The notes below the pieces were generated by a model. That model made no database searches, was not told the origin of the DNA, and saw only the letters and a program-made list of their open reading frames with translations. Below are positions 1 through 7,807 of a DNA stretch of 64,000 nucleotides, piece after piece. This stretch comes from DAIOEK01 sp964648485 (lineage in GTDB: Bacteria > Chloroflexota > Anaerolineae > Anaerolineales > Anaerolineaceae). Every line of letters begins with the position of its first letter. Positions within the stretch are counted from its first letter, which is position 1. The stretch is taken from the NCBI GenBank assembly GCA_964648485.1, contig CAZYOF010000016.1, positions 5,936 through 69,935 on the forward strand, in the 5' to 3' direction. A program made the position numbers and the translations under genes.

Positions 1-345
1 CTTTACCTGTTTGTACGCCGGATTCTGCTTTCGGGCTGAATCAAGGGCGGTATTTCCCTTATCCATCATCATCTGCCGGCAAAGCGTATGTCCTACCACC
101 GTAGCACCCGGGAAGAAGCTGTTTCCCCAACAGTGATCTCCGTGGTGGTGTGTATTGATGATGTATCTCACCGGTACTTTTAATTCTTCTTCGATATAGT
201 CACGCATTTCCAGTGTTTCATCTGGTAAAGCCAGCGTGTCTATCAGTACAGCCCATTGCGGACCTACAATCACCCCGGCTGTGACCTGTGCATAAATTTC
301 ACTTTGAAACCAATATACGTTCTCTGAAACCCGTTCTCGTTGCAT
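1..345 (-). CDS. Metallo-beta-lactamase-fold hydrolase, C-terminus cut by window edge
   Basis: The visible 115 codons are the N-terminal part of a metallo-beta-lactamase-fold protein; the rest lies left of the window. The metal-binding HxHxDH motif is seen as THHHGDHCWGN around residues 63-73, preceded by a beta-strand region ending in AVLIDTLALP that is typical of the fold. The ATG at 345-343 has an AGGAAAA ribosome binding site about six bases upstream and a good promoter further up. Family members act on esters, thioesters, lactams or nucleic acids, so the substrate cannot be named. It lies downstream of the agmatine genes on the same strand but is separated from them by a terminator and has its own promoter, so it is probably an independent unit. 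Confidence 0.75.
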   Translation of the reverse strand, partial: MQRERVSENVYWFQSEIYAQVTAGVIVGPQWAVLIDTLALPDETLEMRDYIEEELKVPVRYIINTHHHGDHCWGNSFFPGATVVGHTLCRQMMMDKGNTALDSARKQNPAYKQVK

Positions 346-374
346 TCGTGTTTTCCTGAAAAAATGATTTTCAT

Positions 375-411
375 AGGATAGCATACATCAAATTAAATGT
401 CAAAATTTGAC
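375..411 (-). promoter_or_regulatory. Sigma70-type promoter with overlapping palindrome
   Basis: On the minus strand a perfect -35 box TTGACA (403-398) is followed after 17 bases by TATCCT (380-375), with a TGC just before the -10 box. It drives the metallo-beta-lactamase-fold gene starting at 345. The perfect 13-base palindrome GTCAAAATTTGAC (399-411) overlaps the -35 box and could be an operator. Confidence 0.55.
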
Positions 412-420
412 GGAATCGGA

Positions 421-452
421 AAAAATCCGGTAAGGCGAAGAGCCTTACCGGA
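421..452 (-). terminator. Rho-independent terminator of the agmatine operon
   Basis: An 11-bp stem (TCCGGTAAGGC at 426-436 with GCCTTACCGGA at 442-452) and a 5-base loop lie just after the agmatine deiminase stop codon. On the minus strand the stem is followed by a run of five U (425-421). Confidence 0.85.
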
Positions 453-458
453 GCCAAG

Positions 459-1550
459 CTACGGCTGGGGTTGTTGTTGTGTGATGCAGTGGATATTACC
501 GCCCCCGAGAAGAATCTCACGTGCCGGAATGCCGACCACTTTTCGATCGGGCATCAATTTCTGGAATGTTGCCAGTGTTTCAGCGTCATGGCGGTCGTTG
601 AATGTTGGAACAACTACTCCGCCATTGCAAAGGTAGAAATTGATGTAAGAAGCAGCCAGTCGATCTCCTTCATTTCGAGGCAGGGTTCCTTCAACTGCAT
701 CCACACCCAGACTCTCTTCACGGGAGATTAAAATCGGGTCTGGGAGATGGATTTTGTGAATCTCAAGTTTTCTACCACGGGCATCTTTGGCTGACTGCAA
801 TATCTCAAAGTTTTCCTGTGAAATCTCAAATTGTGGATCAGATTTATTATCGGCCCATGCCAGGGCAACAACACCCGGTCTGATAAAGCAGCAGATGTTA
901 TCTACATGCCCATTGGTTTCGTCGTTATAGATTCCTTTGTTCAGCCAGATGAAGTTTTCTACGTTCAGATAATCGGACAGGAGATCTTCAATTTCTGACT
1001 GAGTCTTATCTGGATTGCGGTTTTCATTTAATAAACACTCTCGAGTGGTCAGGAGAGTTCCCTCGCCATCCACGTGGATGGACCCGCCTTCCAGCACCAG
1101 GGGTGCCTTGTATCGGTCAATGCGTTCAATGTCAGCCACTTTGCGGGCAACCAGATCGTCAAGATCCCAAGGAAAATACAAACCACCCACGAGACCGCCC
1201 CAGGCATTAAAATCCCAATCTATGGCACGTATATCGTTATTCGCTGTCACAAAAGTTGGACCACAATCACGCATCCATGAATCGTTATTTGACATTTCAA
1301 CCACCCGGATATTTCCCGGTAGCATCTGGCGCGCATTATTGAACTGCGCTGCCGACACACCCATGGTTACGGGTTCAAACTTGCTGATGGTGGTAGCCAC
1401 ATCTACAAAAACCTTCTGGGCAGGTTTTGCCCCGAGTCGCCAGTTATCTGGTCTTTCTGGCCAGAGCATCCATGTCCCTGCGTGCTTTTCAAATTCACCA
1501 GGCATACGGTAGCCGTCTTTACGGGGAGTACTGTTTATGAGGTTGGACAT
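459..1550 (-). CDS. aguA: Agmatine deiminase
   Basis: This 363-residue protein is a full-length agmatine deiminase of the peptidyl-arginine-deiminase superfamily. It hydrolyses agmatine to N-carbamoylputrescine and ammonia in the cytoplasm. Visible landmarks are the near-N-terminal MPGEFEKHAGTWMLWP, the substrate-binding SWMRDCGPTF, EGGSIHVDGEGT, the NGHVDN catalytic histidine region, and the C-terminal LGGGNIHC loop with the nucleophilic cysteine. It is the third gene of a regulator-carbamoyltransferase-permease-deiminase run on the minus strand, the same order as the aguBDA genes of lactic acid bacteria. An intercistronic hairpin separates it from the permease. The ATG at 1550 follows a GGTAAATC stretch with AAAAGG upstream. 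Confidence 0.95.
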   Translation of the reverse strand: MSNLINSTPRKDGYRMPGEFEKHAGTWMLWPERPDNWRLGAKPAQKVFVDVATTISKFEPVTMGVSAAQFNNARQMLPGNIRVVEMSNNDSWMRDCGPTFVTANNDIRAIDWDFNAWGGLVGGLYFPWDLDDLVARKVADIERIDRYKAPLVLEGGSIHVDGEGTLLTTRECLLNENRNPDKTQSEIEDLLSDYLNVENFIWLNKGIYNDETNGHVDNICCFIRPGVVALAWADNKSDPQFEISQENFEILQSAKDARGRKLEIHKIHLPDPILISREESLGVDAVEGTLPRNEGDRLAASYINFYLCNGGVVVPTFNDRHDAETLATFQKLMPDRKVVGIPAREILLGGGNIHCITQQQPQP

Positions 1551-1566
1551 GATTTACCTTTTCACC

Positions 1567-1594
1567 AGCTCTCCTGAGATTTGTCAGGAGAGCT
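1567..1594 (-). other. Intercistronic stem-loop between permease and aguA
   Basis: AGCTCTCCTGA (1567-1577) pairs perfectly with TCAGGAGAGCT (1584-1594) across a 6-base loop. No U-run follows on the minus strand, so this looks like an mRNA-processing or stabilising hairpin inside the operon rather than a terminator. Confidence 0.55.
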
Positions 1595-1611
1595 ATTAGT
1601 TGATTTAGTAT

Positions 1612-3009
1612 TTATTTCCTTCGGGCGCCTGCAATCAGGAGCTCTCCAACAATTAATGTAACAACAACACCGATTAAGACAGGGGCGGTAAAAGCCCAAT
1701 CGATGGGTTCACCCGGGATATACACAAAGAACACGATAGCCTGGATGATGAAGATTTCGCAGATTACTGCCAGCAGCGTGATAAAGCCTTTGCTACCAGG
1801 AACTTTGTAAGGTCTTTCGATATCTGAATCCACTTTACGAAGTTTAAGGAAAGCGGGGAAGAGGGCGAGATAAGGCAGCAGGAAGATCATGGAGCTAAAG
1901 GCAAAGAGAGTCCAGAATAAATCTTCGGCTGATCCTGCCATAAAGCCATACAGCACCATAATCACGGTTGATACGATACCAGTGAGAACAAAAGCTCCAA
2001 CCGGAGTTTTGTGAAGCGGATGTTCACGTCCGAAGATGGCTGGCAGCTCATTTTCCTTTGCTGCTTCGGCGGCTGTCCGGTTGGCGCCCATTGTCCAGGT
2101 TACCATGTTAGCCAGGAGGGTATAAAGCGCACCGATTCCAAGTATCATCACAAACACACCACCAAATCCGGTTTCACCCAATAAAATTCGCAGGGTGTCG
2201 ATAATCCCAGACACCAAACCAAGCTGATCCAGGGGTAACGCCATAAGAATGCCGACTGTGCCTAGAATATAGAATATCGCTATCAACACTCCCGAGATAA
2301 TGATAGAGCGAGGTATATCGCGACCCGGATTGGTCATTTCTTCTGATGCACCTGACATCAACTCAAAGCCCATGAAGTTGTAAACGATAACAGGTAAGAA
2401 GGCTAATCCGGCACCCCATTCAGGCAGAATGCTCTTAAAGGAGAGGTCGTTCGCCACCCCATTCCGGCTCGCAAAGATAAATGCGCCCACGCCAATCACC
2501 ACCATAATTAATGCTTTTATGATGGCGCCGATGTTGGGGATCCATTTCCCTGTTTCTAAGGTCATGGACCCAATCCAGACGGTGATCCAGGTCATTACAA
2601 TACCAATGCCTATCTGAAGCCAAAGGGACATTTCGGGGAAGAAGAGTTGCGCAAACATCCCCGCAAAAAGTATATAAACCGATGGCATCCACAGCGCAAC
2701 GTTGATCCAGTATAACCAGGTGGTACGGGCGGCCCATTTTTCGCCAAAGGCATTCTTGACCCAGATATACAAACCACCCTGTTCAGGATAAGTTGTGCCC
2801 AACTCTGCGGTTATTAATCCATAAGGGATAAAGAAGAGGATCAGTGTGATAACCCACCAAGATATGGATGATGTTCCAATTGCGGCTGAAGGAGCTAGGG
2901 TATCAATTACCAGGATGGCGCAGACCGTAAAAAGGGTCATATCCAAACTTTTCAAGACTTTCTTAAATCCTTTTTTATTGCTTTGTACTTCATTTACTGC
3001 TACAGACAT
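1612..3009 (-). CDS. aguD: APC-family permease, probable agmatine/putrescine antiporter
   Basis: This 465-residue polytopic membrane protein has about 12 hydrophobic segments and the amino acid-polyamine-organocation (APC) family pattern. The N-terminal region reads KSLDMTLFTVCAILVIDTL followed by ITAELGTTYPEQGGLYIWVK, the family's conserved TM1-TM2 part. Its position between a putrescine carbamoyltransferase gene and agmatine deiminase is the aguBDA arrangement, in which this protein exchanges external agmatine for internal putrescine. Specificity is inferred from that context. The first ATG, at 3009, gives a short cytoplasmic N-terminus before the first membrane segment. Confidence 0.8.
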   Translation of the reverse strand: MSVAVNEVQSNKKGFKKVLKSLDMTLFTVCAILVIDTLAPSAAIGTSSISWWVITLILFFIPYGLITAELGTTYPEQGGLYIWVKNAFGEKWAARTTWLYWINVALWMPSVYILFAGMFAQLFFPEMSLWLQIGIGIVMTWITVWIGSMTLETGKWIPNIGAIIKALIMVVIGVGAFIFASRNGVANDLSFKSILPEWGAGLAFLPVIVYNFMGFELMSGASEEMTNPGRDIPRSIIISGVLIAIFYILGTVGILMALPLDQLGLVSGIIDTLRILLGETGFGGVFVMILGIGALYTLLANMVTWTMGANRTAAEAAKENELPAIFGREHPLHKTPVGAFVLTGIVSTVIMVLYGFMAGSAEDLFWTLFAFSSMIFLLPYLALFPAFLKLRKVDSDIERPYKVPGSKGFITLLAVICEIFIIQAIVFFVYIPGEPIDWAFTAPVLIGVVVTLIVGELLIAGARRK

Positions 3010-3051
3010 CTAAAAGCCTCCAATTACGGGATATTAAAACAGATTTCATAT

Positions 3052-4065
3052 TTAGAAATGGGTATCCAGAAATTCTTGAATTTTTGCCAGATGCATTGCC
3101 TGTAGTTCTCTACCAGGTTTTTTCATCCGTGGATATACCAGCCAGACTAGTAAACCTTTTTCTGTGTGAAGACGGTTTTCTGCCTGATCAAAAATTACCG
3201 ACTGGGGAGAATCCATCACCTCATCTGTTGCTTCAACGCCCCGAGAAGCAGGCAAACAATGCATAAATTTGCAGTGGGATGGGGCTTTTCTCAACAAATC
3301 CATATTGACCTGGTAACGCGGCATGAATGCTTTTTCGCGTTCAGGTATCTCTGCTTCCTGTCCAACCCACCACCAGAGATCGGTGTAAATGAAGTCGGCG
3401 TTTTTCACTGCTTCAACCGGATCCTCGGTGACTTTGACTGTGCCACCTGAAATCTTGCAGTTCTCTTCTGCCCACTGCATCCACTGCGCAGGAGCCTGGT
3501 ATTTCTTGGGCGCAGCATGCGTGAAATTCATTCCCAAGCGGGTACATATTAACATCAGAGAAGAAAGCACATTTGTGGCATCCCCAATGAAAGTTACGTT
3601 AAAATCTTCAAGCTTTTTACCCGCTGGTGCGTGTTCAATCATCGTCAGTACATCACAAACGACCTGGGTTGGATGGTTGTAATCTGTTAAACCATTAATC
3701 ACAGGAACCGTAGCATCTTTCACAAGTCCTAACATGGTTTCGTGCTTGAGTGTTCGAGCCATGATTACATCTACATATCTTGAAATCACCTGTGATGTGT
3801 CTCCGAGTGATTCTCGTACACCCAGATGAATTTCACCTGGTTTCAGGTAAAGTGCATGCCCACCAAGCTCAGCCATTCCTACCTCGAAAGAAATACGGGT
3901 ACGGGTAGATGGTTCCTCGAAGAGCATAGCCAGCGAAGCACCTTCCAGCAACTTGGGAGTTGCTCCCTGCTTATCTGCTTTCTTAATCATCCGGATCAAT
4001 TCGATCAAATTCAGCAGTTCTTCCTTTGAAAAATCCTGCGTGTCAATAAAGTGTTTCAATTCCAT
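3052..4065 (-). CDS. aguB: Putrescine carbamoyltransferase
   Basis: A 337-residue carbamoyltransferase of the ornithine/aspartate transcarbamylase family. The carbamoyl-phosphate motif is present as FEEPSTRTRISFE (about residues 50-62) and the HCLPA motif near residue 270. In the second-substrate loop, where ornithine enzymes have an SMG motif, this protein has LWWWVGQEAE followed by FMPRYQVN, as in putrescine carbamoyltransferases. It also has a C-terminal helical tail (PGRELQAMHLAKIQEFL), a feature of putrescine enzymes. In agmatine catabolism it splits N-carbamoylputrescine with phosphate to putrescine and carbamoyl phosphate. ATP formation would need a carbamate kinase, and none is encoded in this window. 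An anabolic ornithine enzyme is the alternative but fits the motifs and neighbours less well. Confidence 0.88.
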   Translation of the reverse strand: MELKHFIDTQDFSKEELLNLIELIRMIKKADKQGATPKLLEGASLAMLFEEPSTRTRISFEVGMAELGGHALYLKPGEIHLGVRESLGDTSQVISRYVDVIMARTLKHETMLGLVKDATVPVINGLTDYNHPTQVVCDVLTMIEHAPAGKKLEDFNVTFIGDATNVLSSLMLICTRLGMNFTHAAPKKYQAPAQWMQWAEENCKISGGTVKVTEDPVEAVKNADFIYTDLWWWVGQEAEIPEREKAFMPRYQVNMDLLRKAPSHCKFMHCLPASRGVEATDEVMDSPQSVIFDQAENRLHTEKGLLVWLVYPRMKKPGRELQAMHLAKIQEFLDTHF

Positions 4066-4093
4066 TTTTGGGCTCCTTATTGATATGAGGTTT

Positions 4094-4117
4094 AAAAATC
4101 CGGCTTAACGCCGGATT
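4094..4117 (-). terminator. Terminator/attenuator after the Lrp-type regulator gene
   Basis: AATCCGGC (4097-4104) pairs with GCCGGATT (4110-4117) over a TTAAC loop. The minus-strand transcript continues into a U-run (4098-4094). It lies between the regulator and the carbamoyltransferase gene, so it may limit read-through into the agmatine genes. Confidence 0.7.
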
Positions 4118-4123
4118 AAACTT

Positions 4124-4618
4124 TTATTCATTTTCATCAAATTCATCCAAACGGAAATCCTCTTCCCCGGGAATCCATTCATCAATGTTCCGAATAATTC
4201 TAGGGACCAGAGAATAGCCACGAATTTGTACGCCTTCGATGGTTGGCAATCTCCTGCGTAAAAACTGATGCAGGTCATCTATACTTTTAAAACGGCATTC
4301 GATCGAGATGTCTTTTGTTCCCTGTCCTAAGGCTATATAAGATACTTCTCGAGTATTCAAGAACGTTTTGATCACTTCATCTTCTTTGTCTGCATCAACC
4401 TCAAGGAAAATATCCACGGCCGTCATATATCCAAAAACTTCCGGGTTGATAATGGCGGTTAATCTGACTGCTCCCAACCTGACCAAACGGTCAATCCGTT
4501 TACGAATTGTCCGTTCATTGGCTTTAAGATCGCGAGCAATTTCTGATGCGGTTTTTCGTGCGTCAAGGTTGAGGGCTTGGATGATTTTGTAATCGGTCTG
4601 ATCAAATTGTGGTTTCAT
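4124..4618 (-). CDS. Lrp/AsnC-family transcriptional regulator
   Basis: A 164-residue regulator with an N-terminal winged helix-turn-helix (about residues 8-60: DYKIIQALNLDARKTASEIA, then NERTIRKRIDRL) and a C-terminal ligand-binding RAM domain (about 70-150). Family members bind amino acids and assemble as octamers. It heads the minus-strand agmatine cluster and diverges from the aminotransferase at 4846, so it probably controls one or both in response to an amino acid or amine; this is inference. Its own promoter region carries a dyad and flanking direct repeats (see 4632-4683). The C-terminus is an acidic tail (EEDFRLDEFDENE). Confidence 0.88.
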   Translation of the reverse strand: MKPQFDQTDYKIIQALNLDARKTASEIARDLKANERTIRKRIDRLVRLGAVRLTAIINPEVFGYMTAVDIFLEVDADKEDEVIKTFLNTREVSYIALGQGTKDISIECRFKSIDDLHQFLRRRLPTIEGVQIRGYSLVPRIIRNIDEWIPGEEDFRLDEFDENE

Positions 4619-4631
4619 ATAAGGTCCGAAA

Positions 4632-4683
4632 CGGAATATTATAGTTCCTATACAGTACTAGTATAGCACTATATCGGAATATT
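4632..4683 (-). promoter_or_regulatory. Regulator promoter with dyad and flanking direct repeats
   Basis: On the minus strand TATAAT (4643-4638) is a perfect -10 box, and CTATAC (4666-4661) sits at the -35 position with 17-base spacing. The dyad CTATAC-N7-GTATAG (4648-4666) covers the -35 box and spacer, and CGGAATATT is repeated at 4632-4640 and 4675-4683, 43 bases apart (about four helical turns). This fits autoregulation by a multimeric Lrp-type protein. Confidence 0.45.
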
Positions 4684-4760
4684 TCAATAGTTGATTTCAC
4701 AAATTTAGCTACTTTGTTAATCCATTGAAGGTTGATGGTGCATGTTCGAAAAATTCTGCT

Positions 4761-4776
4761 CTGATATAATTATCAG
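4761..4776 (+). promoter_or_regulatory. -10 box inside a dyad before the aminotransferase gene
   Basis: TATAAT (4765-4770) lies inside the inverted repeat CTGATA-N4-TATCAG (4761-4776), about 75 bases before the TTG start at 4846. No clear -35 box is visible. A protein bound to the dyad would block the promoter. Confidence 0.35.
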
Positions 4777-4845
4777 ACCGCAAAGATTTATTTAATTTTC
4801 CAACTCCCATCGGAGTAACATATACAGATACACAGGAGGTGTAGA

Positions 4846-6165
4846 TTGGAACCATTGAAGTTACCAGGACCTTTCGCGCAACAACTTGTGGAGAGAGATC
4901 ATCAGGTGATATCTCCATCCTATCCGAGAGGATATCCATTTGTAATGGATCATGGAAAAGGTGTCGAAGTCTGGGACGTTGATGGAAACAGATTCTTAGA
5001 TTTTGCAGCAGGAATTGCAGTGAACTCTACAGGGCATAGTCACCCTAAAGTAGTCAAAGCAATTCAGGATCAGGCTGAGAAATTTATTCACATCTCATCT
5101 GATTTTTATCACCCTGAATGGATAAAGCTGGCAGAAAAACTAGATGAGATAGCTCCTTTTAGAGAAAAATCGATTTCATTCATGACAAATTCTGGAACCG
5201 AGAGTGTAGAAGCGGCAATAAAACTTGCGCGCTATCACACAGGACGAAGCCAGTTTATTGGTTTTCTGGGAGGGTTTCATGGACGGACAATTGGTGCGGT
5301 GACTTTTACAGCCAGTAAATCTGCTTACCATCGTGGTTTTTTCCCTTTAATGAATGGTGTGCACCATGTTCCTTTTCCTGATCCCTACCGACCAGTTCTT
5401 CAGCAACTCCCCAGAGAGGATTACGGCGAAACTGTTGTCAGGTATATTCGTGAACAATTGCTTGCCCGGATTGTTCCGGCAGAAGATGTAGCTGGGATTC
5501 TGGTTGAACCCATTCAAGGTGAAGGTGGATACATTGTCCCTCCGCCTGGTTTCTTCCCGGCTTTACGAAAACTTTGTGATGAATTTGGAATACTGCTGAT
5601 TGCAGATGAGGTTCAATCTGGTATGGGCAGAACCGGAAAATGGTGGGCAATAGAAAATTTTGGGGTGGAGCCGGATATTGTCTGTGCTGCAAAAGGTATT
5701 GCCTCAGGGGTTCCATTAGGTGCTATGATTGCACGCAGGAAGATCGTAACATGGGAAAAAGGAGCGCATGGGAATACATATGGCGGAAATCCCCTTGCCT
5801 GCGCTGCTGCTCTGGCGACCATTGATGTTATTAATGACGGTCTATTAGAAAATGCCATTGAAGTGGGTTCATATTTGATTAACCACCTGCGAGATATTCA
5901 ATCACGACATGTATCTGTTGGGGACGTGCGAGGTTTGGGTTTAATGATTGGGGTGGAATTTGTACAAGACAAAAACACTCGCAAAGCAGATGGTGCAATC
6001 CGCGACCGGATTGTTGATCTCGCTTTTGAAAGAGGATTACTCCTTCTCGGTTGTGGTAAAAATGTAATCCGGTTTAGTCCGCCTTTAACGATTACGAAAA
6101 AGGAAGTTGACGAGGGGTTGATGATATTTGAAGAAGCTTTAGGGTTGGCTGAAAAGGGGAATTAA
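4846..6165 (+). CDS. Class III (omega) aminotransferase, 4-aminobutyrate/ornithine type
   Basis: A 439-residue PLP-dependent class III aminotransferase. It has VWDVDGNRFLDFAAGIAVN (about residues 42-60), the cofactor-phosphate motif SGTESVEAAIKLAR, EPIQGEGGY, the DEVQSGMGRTG strand with the PLP-contacting aspartate, and the lysine motif CAAKGIASGVPLGA. The start is TTG at 4846, chosen because AGGAGGT (4834-4840) sits five bases upstream and no in-frame ATG near the front would keep the conserved N-terminus. The amino donor is not decided by sequence: GABA, ornithine or a related omega-amine are all possible. GABA or 4-aminobutanal chemistry would fit the divergent putrescine-producing genes. 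Only two bases separate it from the downstream sensor kinase. Confidence 0.88.
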   Translation: MEPLKLPGPFAQQLVERDHQVISPSYPRGYPFVMDHGKGVEVWDVDGNRFLDFAAGIAVNSTGHSHPKVVKAIQDQAEKFIHISSDFYHPEWIKLAEKLDEIAPFREKSISFMTNSGTESVEAAIKLARYHTGRSQFIGFLGGFHGRTIGAVTFTASKSAYHRGFFPLMNGVHHVPFPDPYRPVLQQLPREDYGETVVRYIREQLLARIVPAEDVAGILVEPIQGEGGYIVPPPGFFPALRKLCDEFGILLIADEVQSGMGRTGKWWAIENFGVEPDIVCAAKGIASGVPLGAMIARRKIVTWEKGAHGNTYGGNPLACAAALATIDVINDGLLENAIEVGSYLINHLRDIQSRHVSVGDVRGLGLMIGVEFVQDKNTRKADGAIRDRIVDLAFERGLLLLGCGKNVIRFSPPLTITKKEVDEGLMIFEEALGLAEKGN

Positions 6166-6167
6166 CT

Positions 6168-7727
6168 ATGCTCCTGCCTGATTTGCGAATACGTCAGAGA
6201 GATTACCTACTGGAGATTGCCCGTGCTCTCACAGAAGAGCTGGATCTGGATAAACTCTTGAACCGGATTTTACGTATCTCTCTCGAAATGCTGGCAGGTC
6301 AGGCAGGTCTTATTGCTCTTCGAGAAACTCCCGGGGGGTGGCGGGCTGCTGCAGCAGATGGACTGGCGCAAAATTTTATCCGTTATGTTCAACCCTTACT
6401 CAAACAAATTCCTGAAAAGGATGATCCCGAGACAAGTGAATTACCTGCAATCAACCGAATTCTTCAGGATATCGCATCCCTTGCCAGTTTTGGATTGTTG
6501 ACTGGAGTAGGATTGCCTCTCGTTGCCCGTCAGCAGGTAATAGGCGTGATTTTTGTATTTCGCAGTTATCCAGATGTTTTTTCCAGTAATGACCGAGCTT
6601 TGCTGCGTAGTTTTGCAAACCATGCTGCTATCGCGGTCTCGAATGCGCAATTAATTAAACAAGTGACCGAAGAAAAACAAAGAACCAACGCGCTTCTGGA
6701 TTCAGTTGCTGATGGGATATTGATTCTTTCACCGCAATTTGATGTTCTAAGATGCAATCCGGGTTTTGGGCGGATGATCCAGAAGAAACCGGAAGAGATG
6801 ATCGGGAAAAAACACGAGGAGGTAATCTTGTGGGCTCGTCAACCGGATGGAATGACGTTGGAAAAAGCGACTGAATCTGGATATCCTCTAACACCAGGAG
6901 CTACGCTCTATGTTGAAGGTGATCTTATTCGCGCAGAACCCAATCCACCCTTACCTGTTGGAATTACCTACTCCCCACTGATGGCTGAGGATGGTAAATT
7001 GACCAATTTCATTGCTTCTGTCAGAGATATTTCCCATTTTCGGGCAGCTGATGAAGTAAAAAGCACTTTCATCTCGATCATATCGCATGAGTTGAAAACA
7101 CCTGTCGCCTTAATCAAAGGTTACGTTAGTACATTACGCAGAGAAGATGCTCAATGGGATCGTCAGATTGTTGATGACAGTTTACAGGTAATCGAAGAGG
7201 AAGCTGATCGATTAACCTCCCTCATCGAGGATCTGCTGGATGCATCCCGGTTGCAAAGCGGTGCGCTCGCTCTTAAGCGGACAGAAGTGTATTTACCCGG
7301 TCTGGTTAAACAGCTTATAGAAGGGTTCAGTAAACAAACTACTCAGCATCATCTTTCGGCTGATTTTCCACCCGATTTTCCTGTGATCGTGGCTGATGAA
7401 AGTAGATTACGGCAGGTCTTCAGTAATCTTCTGGCTAATGCACTTAAATACGCTCCTAATGGTGAAATAATGATTAAGGGTGAAATACGACCAGACCATG
7501 TGGTCATTTCTGTTTCTGATCAAGGTCCGGGGATAGACCAGGCTGATCTTCCACATGTATTTGATCGATTCTACCGTTCTACAGAAGCGGTAAAAAAGAC
7601 TAAAGGTGCCGGGTTGGGGCTTTATCTGGCACGAGCAATTATCGAAGCTCATCGAGGAAGGATTTGGGTAGAAAACCGGCGATCGGGAGGGGCTCAAATC
7701 TCATTCTCGTTACCGCGTAGTGAATGA
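6168..7727 (+). CDS. Sensor histidine kinase (GAF-PAS-HisKA-HATPase)
   Basis: This 519-residue kinase has no obvious membrane segment. An N-terminal GAF domain (about 20-165) is followed by a PAS domain (about 170-290, LLDSVADGILILSPQFDVLR). The dimerisation/phosphoacceptor helix has the H-box ISHELKTPVALIKGY near residue 305, and the ATPase domain has the N-box NLLANALKYAPNGE, DQGPGI and GAGLGLYLAR. It starts two bases after the aminotransferase stop with AAGGGG upstream, so it is co-transcribed with it. No response-regulator gene is adjacent, making it an orphan whose partner is elsewhere. A cytosolic GAF/PAS sensor next to amine metabolism might sense a metabolite; that is speculation. Confidence 0.92.
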   Translation: MLLPDLRIRQRDYLLEIARALTEELDLDKLLNRILRISLEMLAGQAGLIALRETPGGWRAAAADGLAQNFIRYVQPLLKQIPEKDDPETSELPAINRILQDIASLASFGLLTGVGLPLVARQQVIGVIFVFRSYPDVFSSNDRALLRSFANHAAIAVSNAQLIKQVTEEKQRTNALLDSVADGILILSPQFDVLRCNPGFGRMIQKKPEEMIGKKHEEVILWARQPDGMTLEKATESGYPLTPGATLYVEGDLIRAEPNPPLPVGITYSPLMAEDGKLTNFIASVRDISHFRAADEVKSTFISIISHELKTPVALIKGYVSTLRREDAQWDRQIVDDSLQVIEEEADRLTSLIEDLLDASRLQSGALALKRTEVYLPGLVKQLIEGFSKQTTQHHLSADFPPDFPVIVADESRLRQVFSNLLANALKYAPNGEIMIKGEIRPDHVVISVSDQGPGIDQADLPHVFDRFYRSTEAVKKTKGAGLGLYLARAIIEAHRGRIWVENRRSGGAQISFSLPRSE

Positions 7728-7807
7728 TTCAAGCATGTACCAGATAACTGTGAAATAATTGCCGGATGGTATAATCATCCACATTATATTTATGAAAGAA
7801 GACGACC

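Noticed and set aside
1015..1512. 165-codon plus-strand frame opposite agmatine deiminase
   Set aside because: It lies fully within a well-supported gene on the other strand and encodes no recognisable motif.
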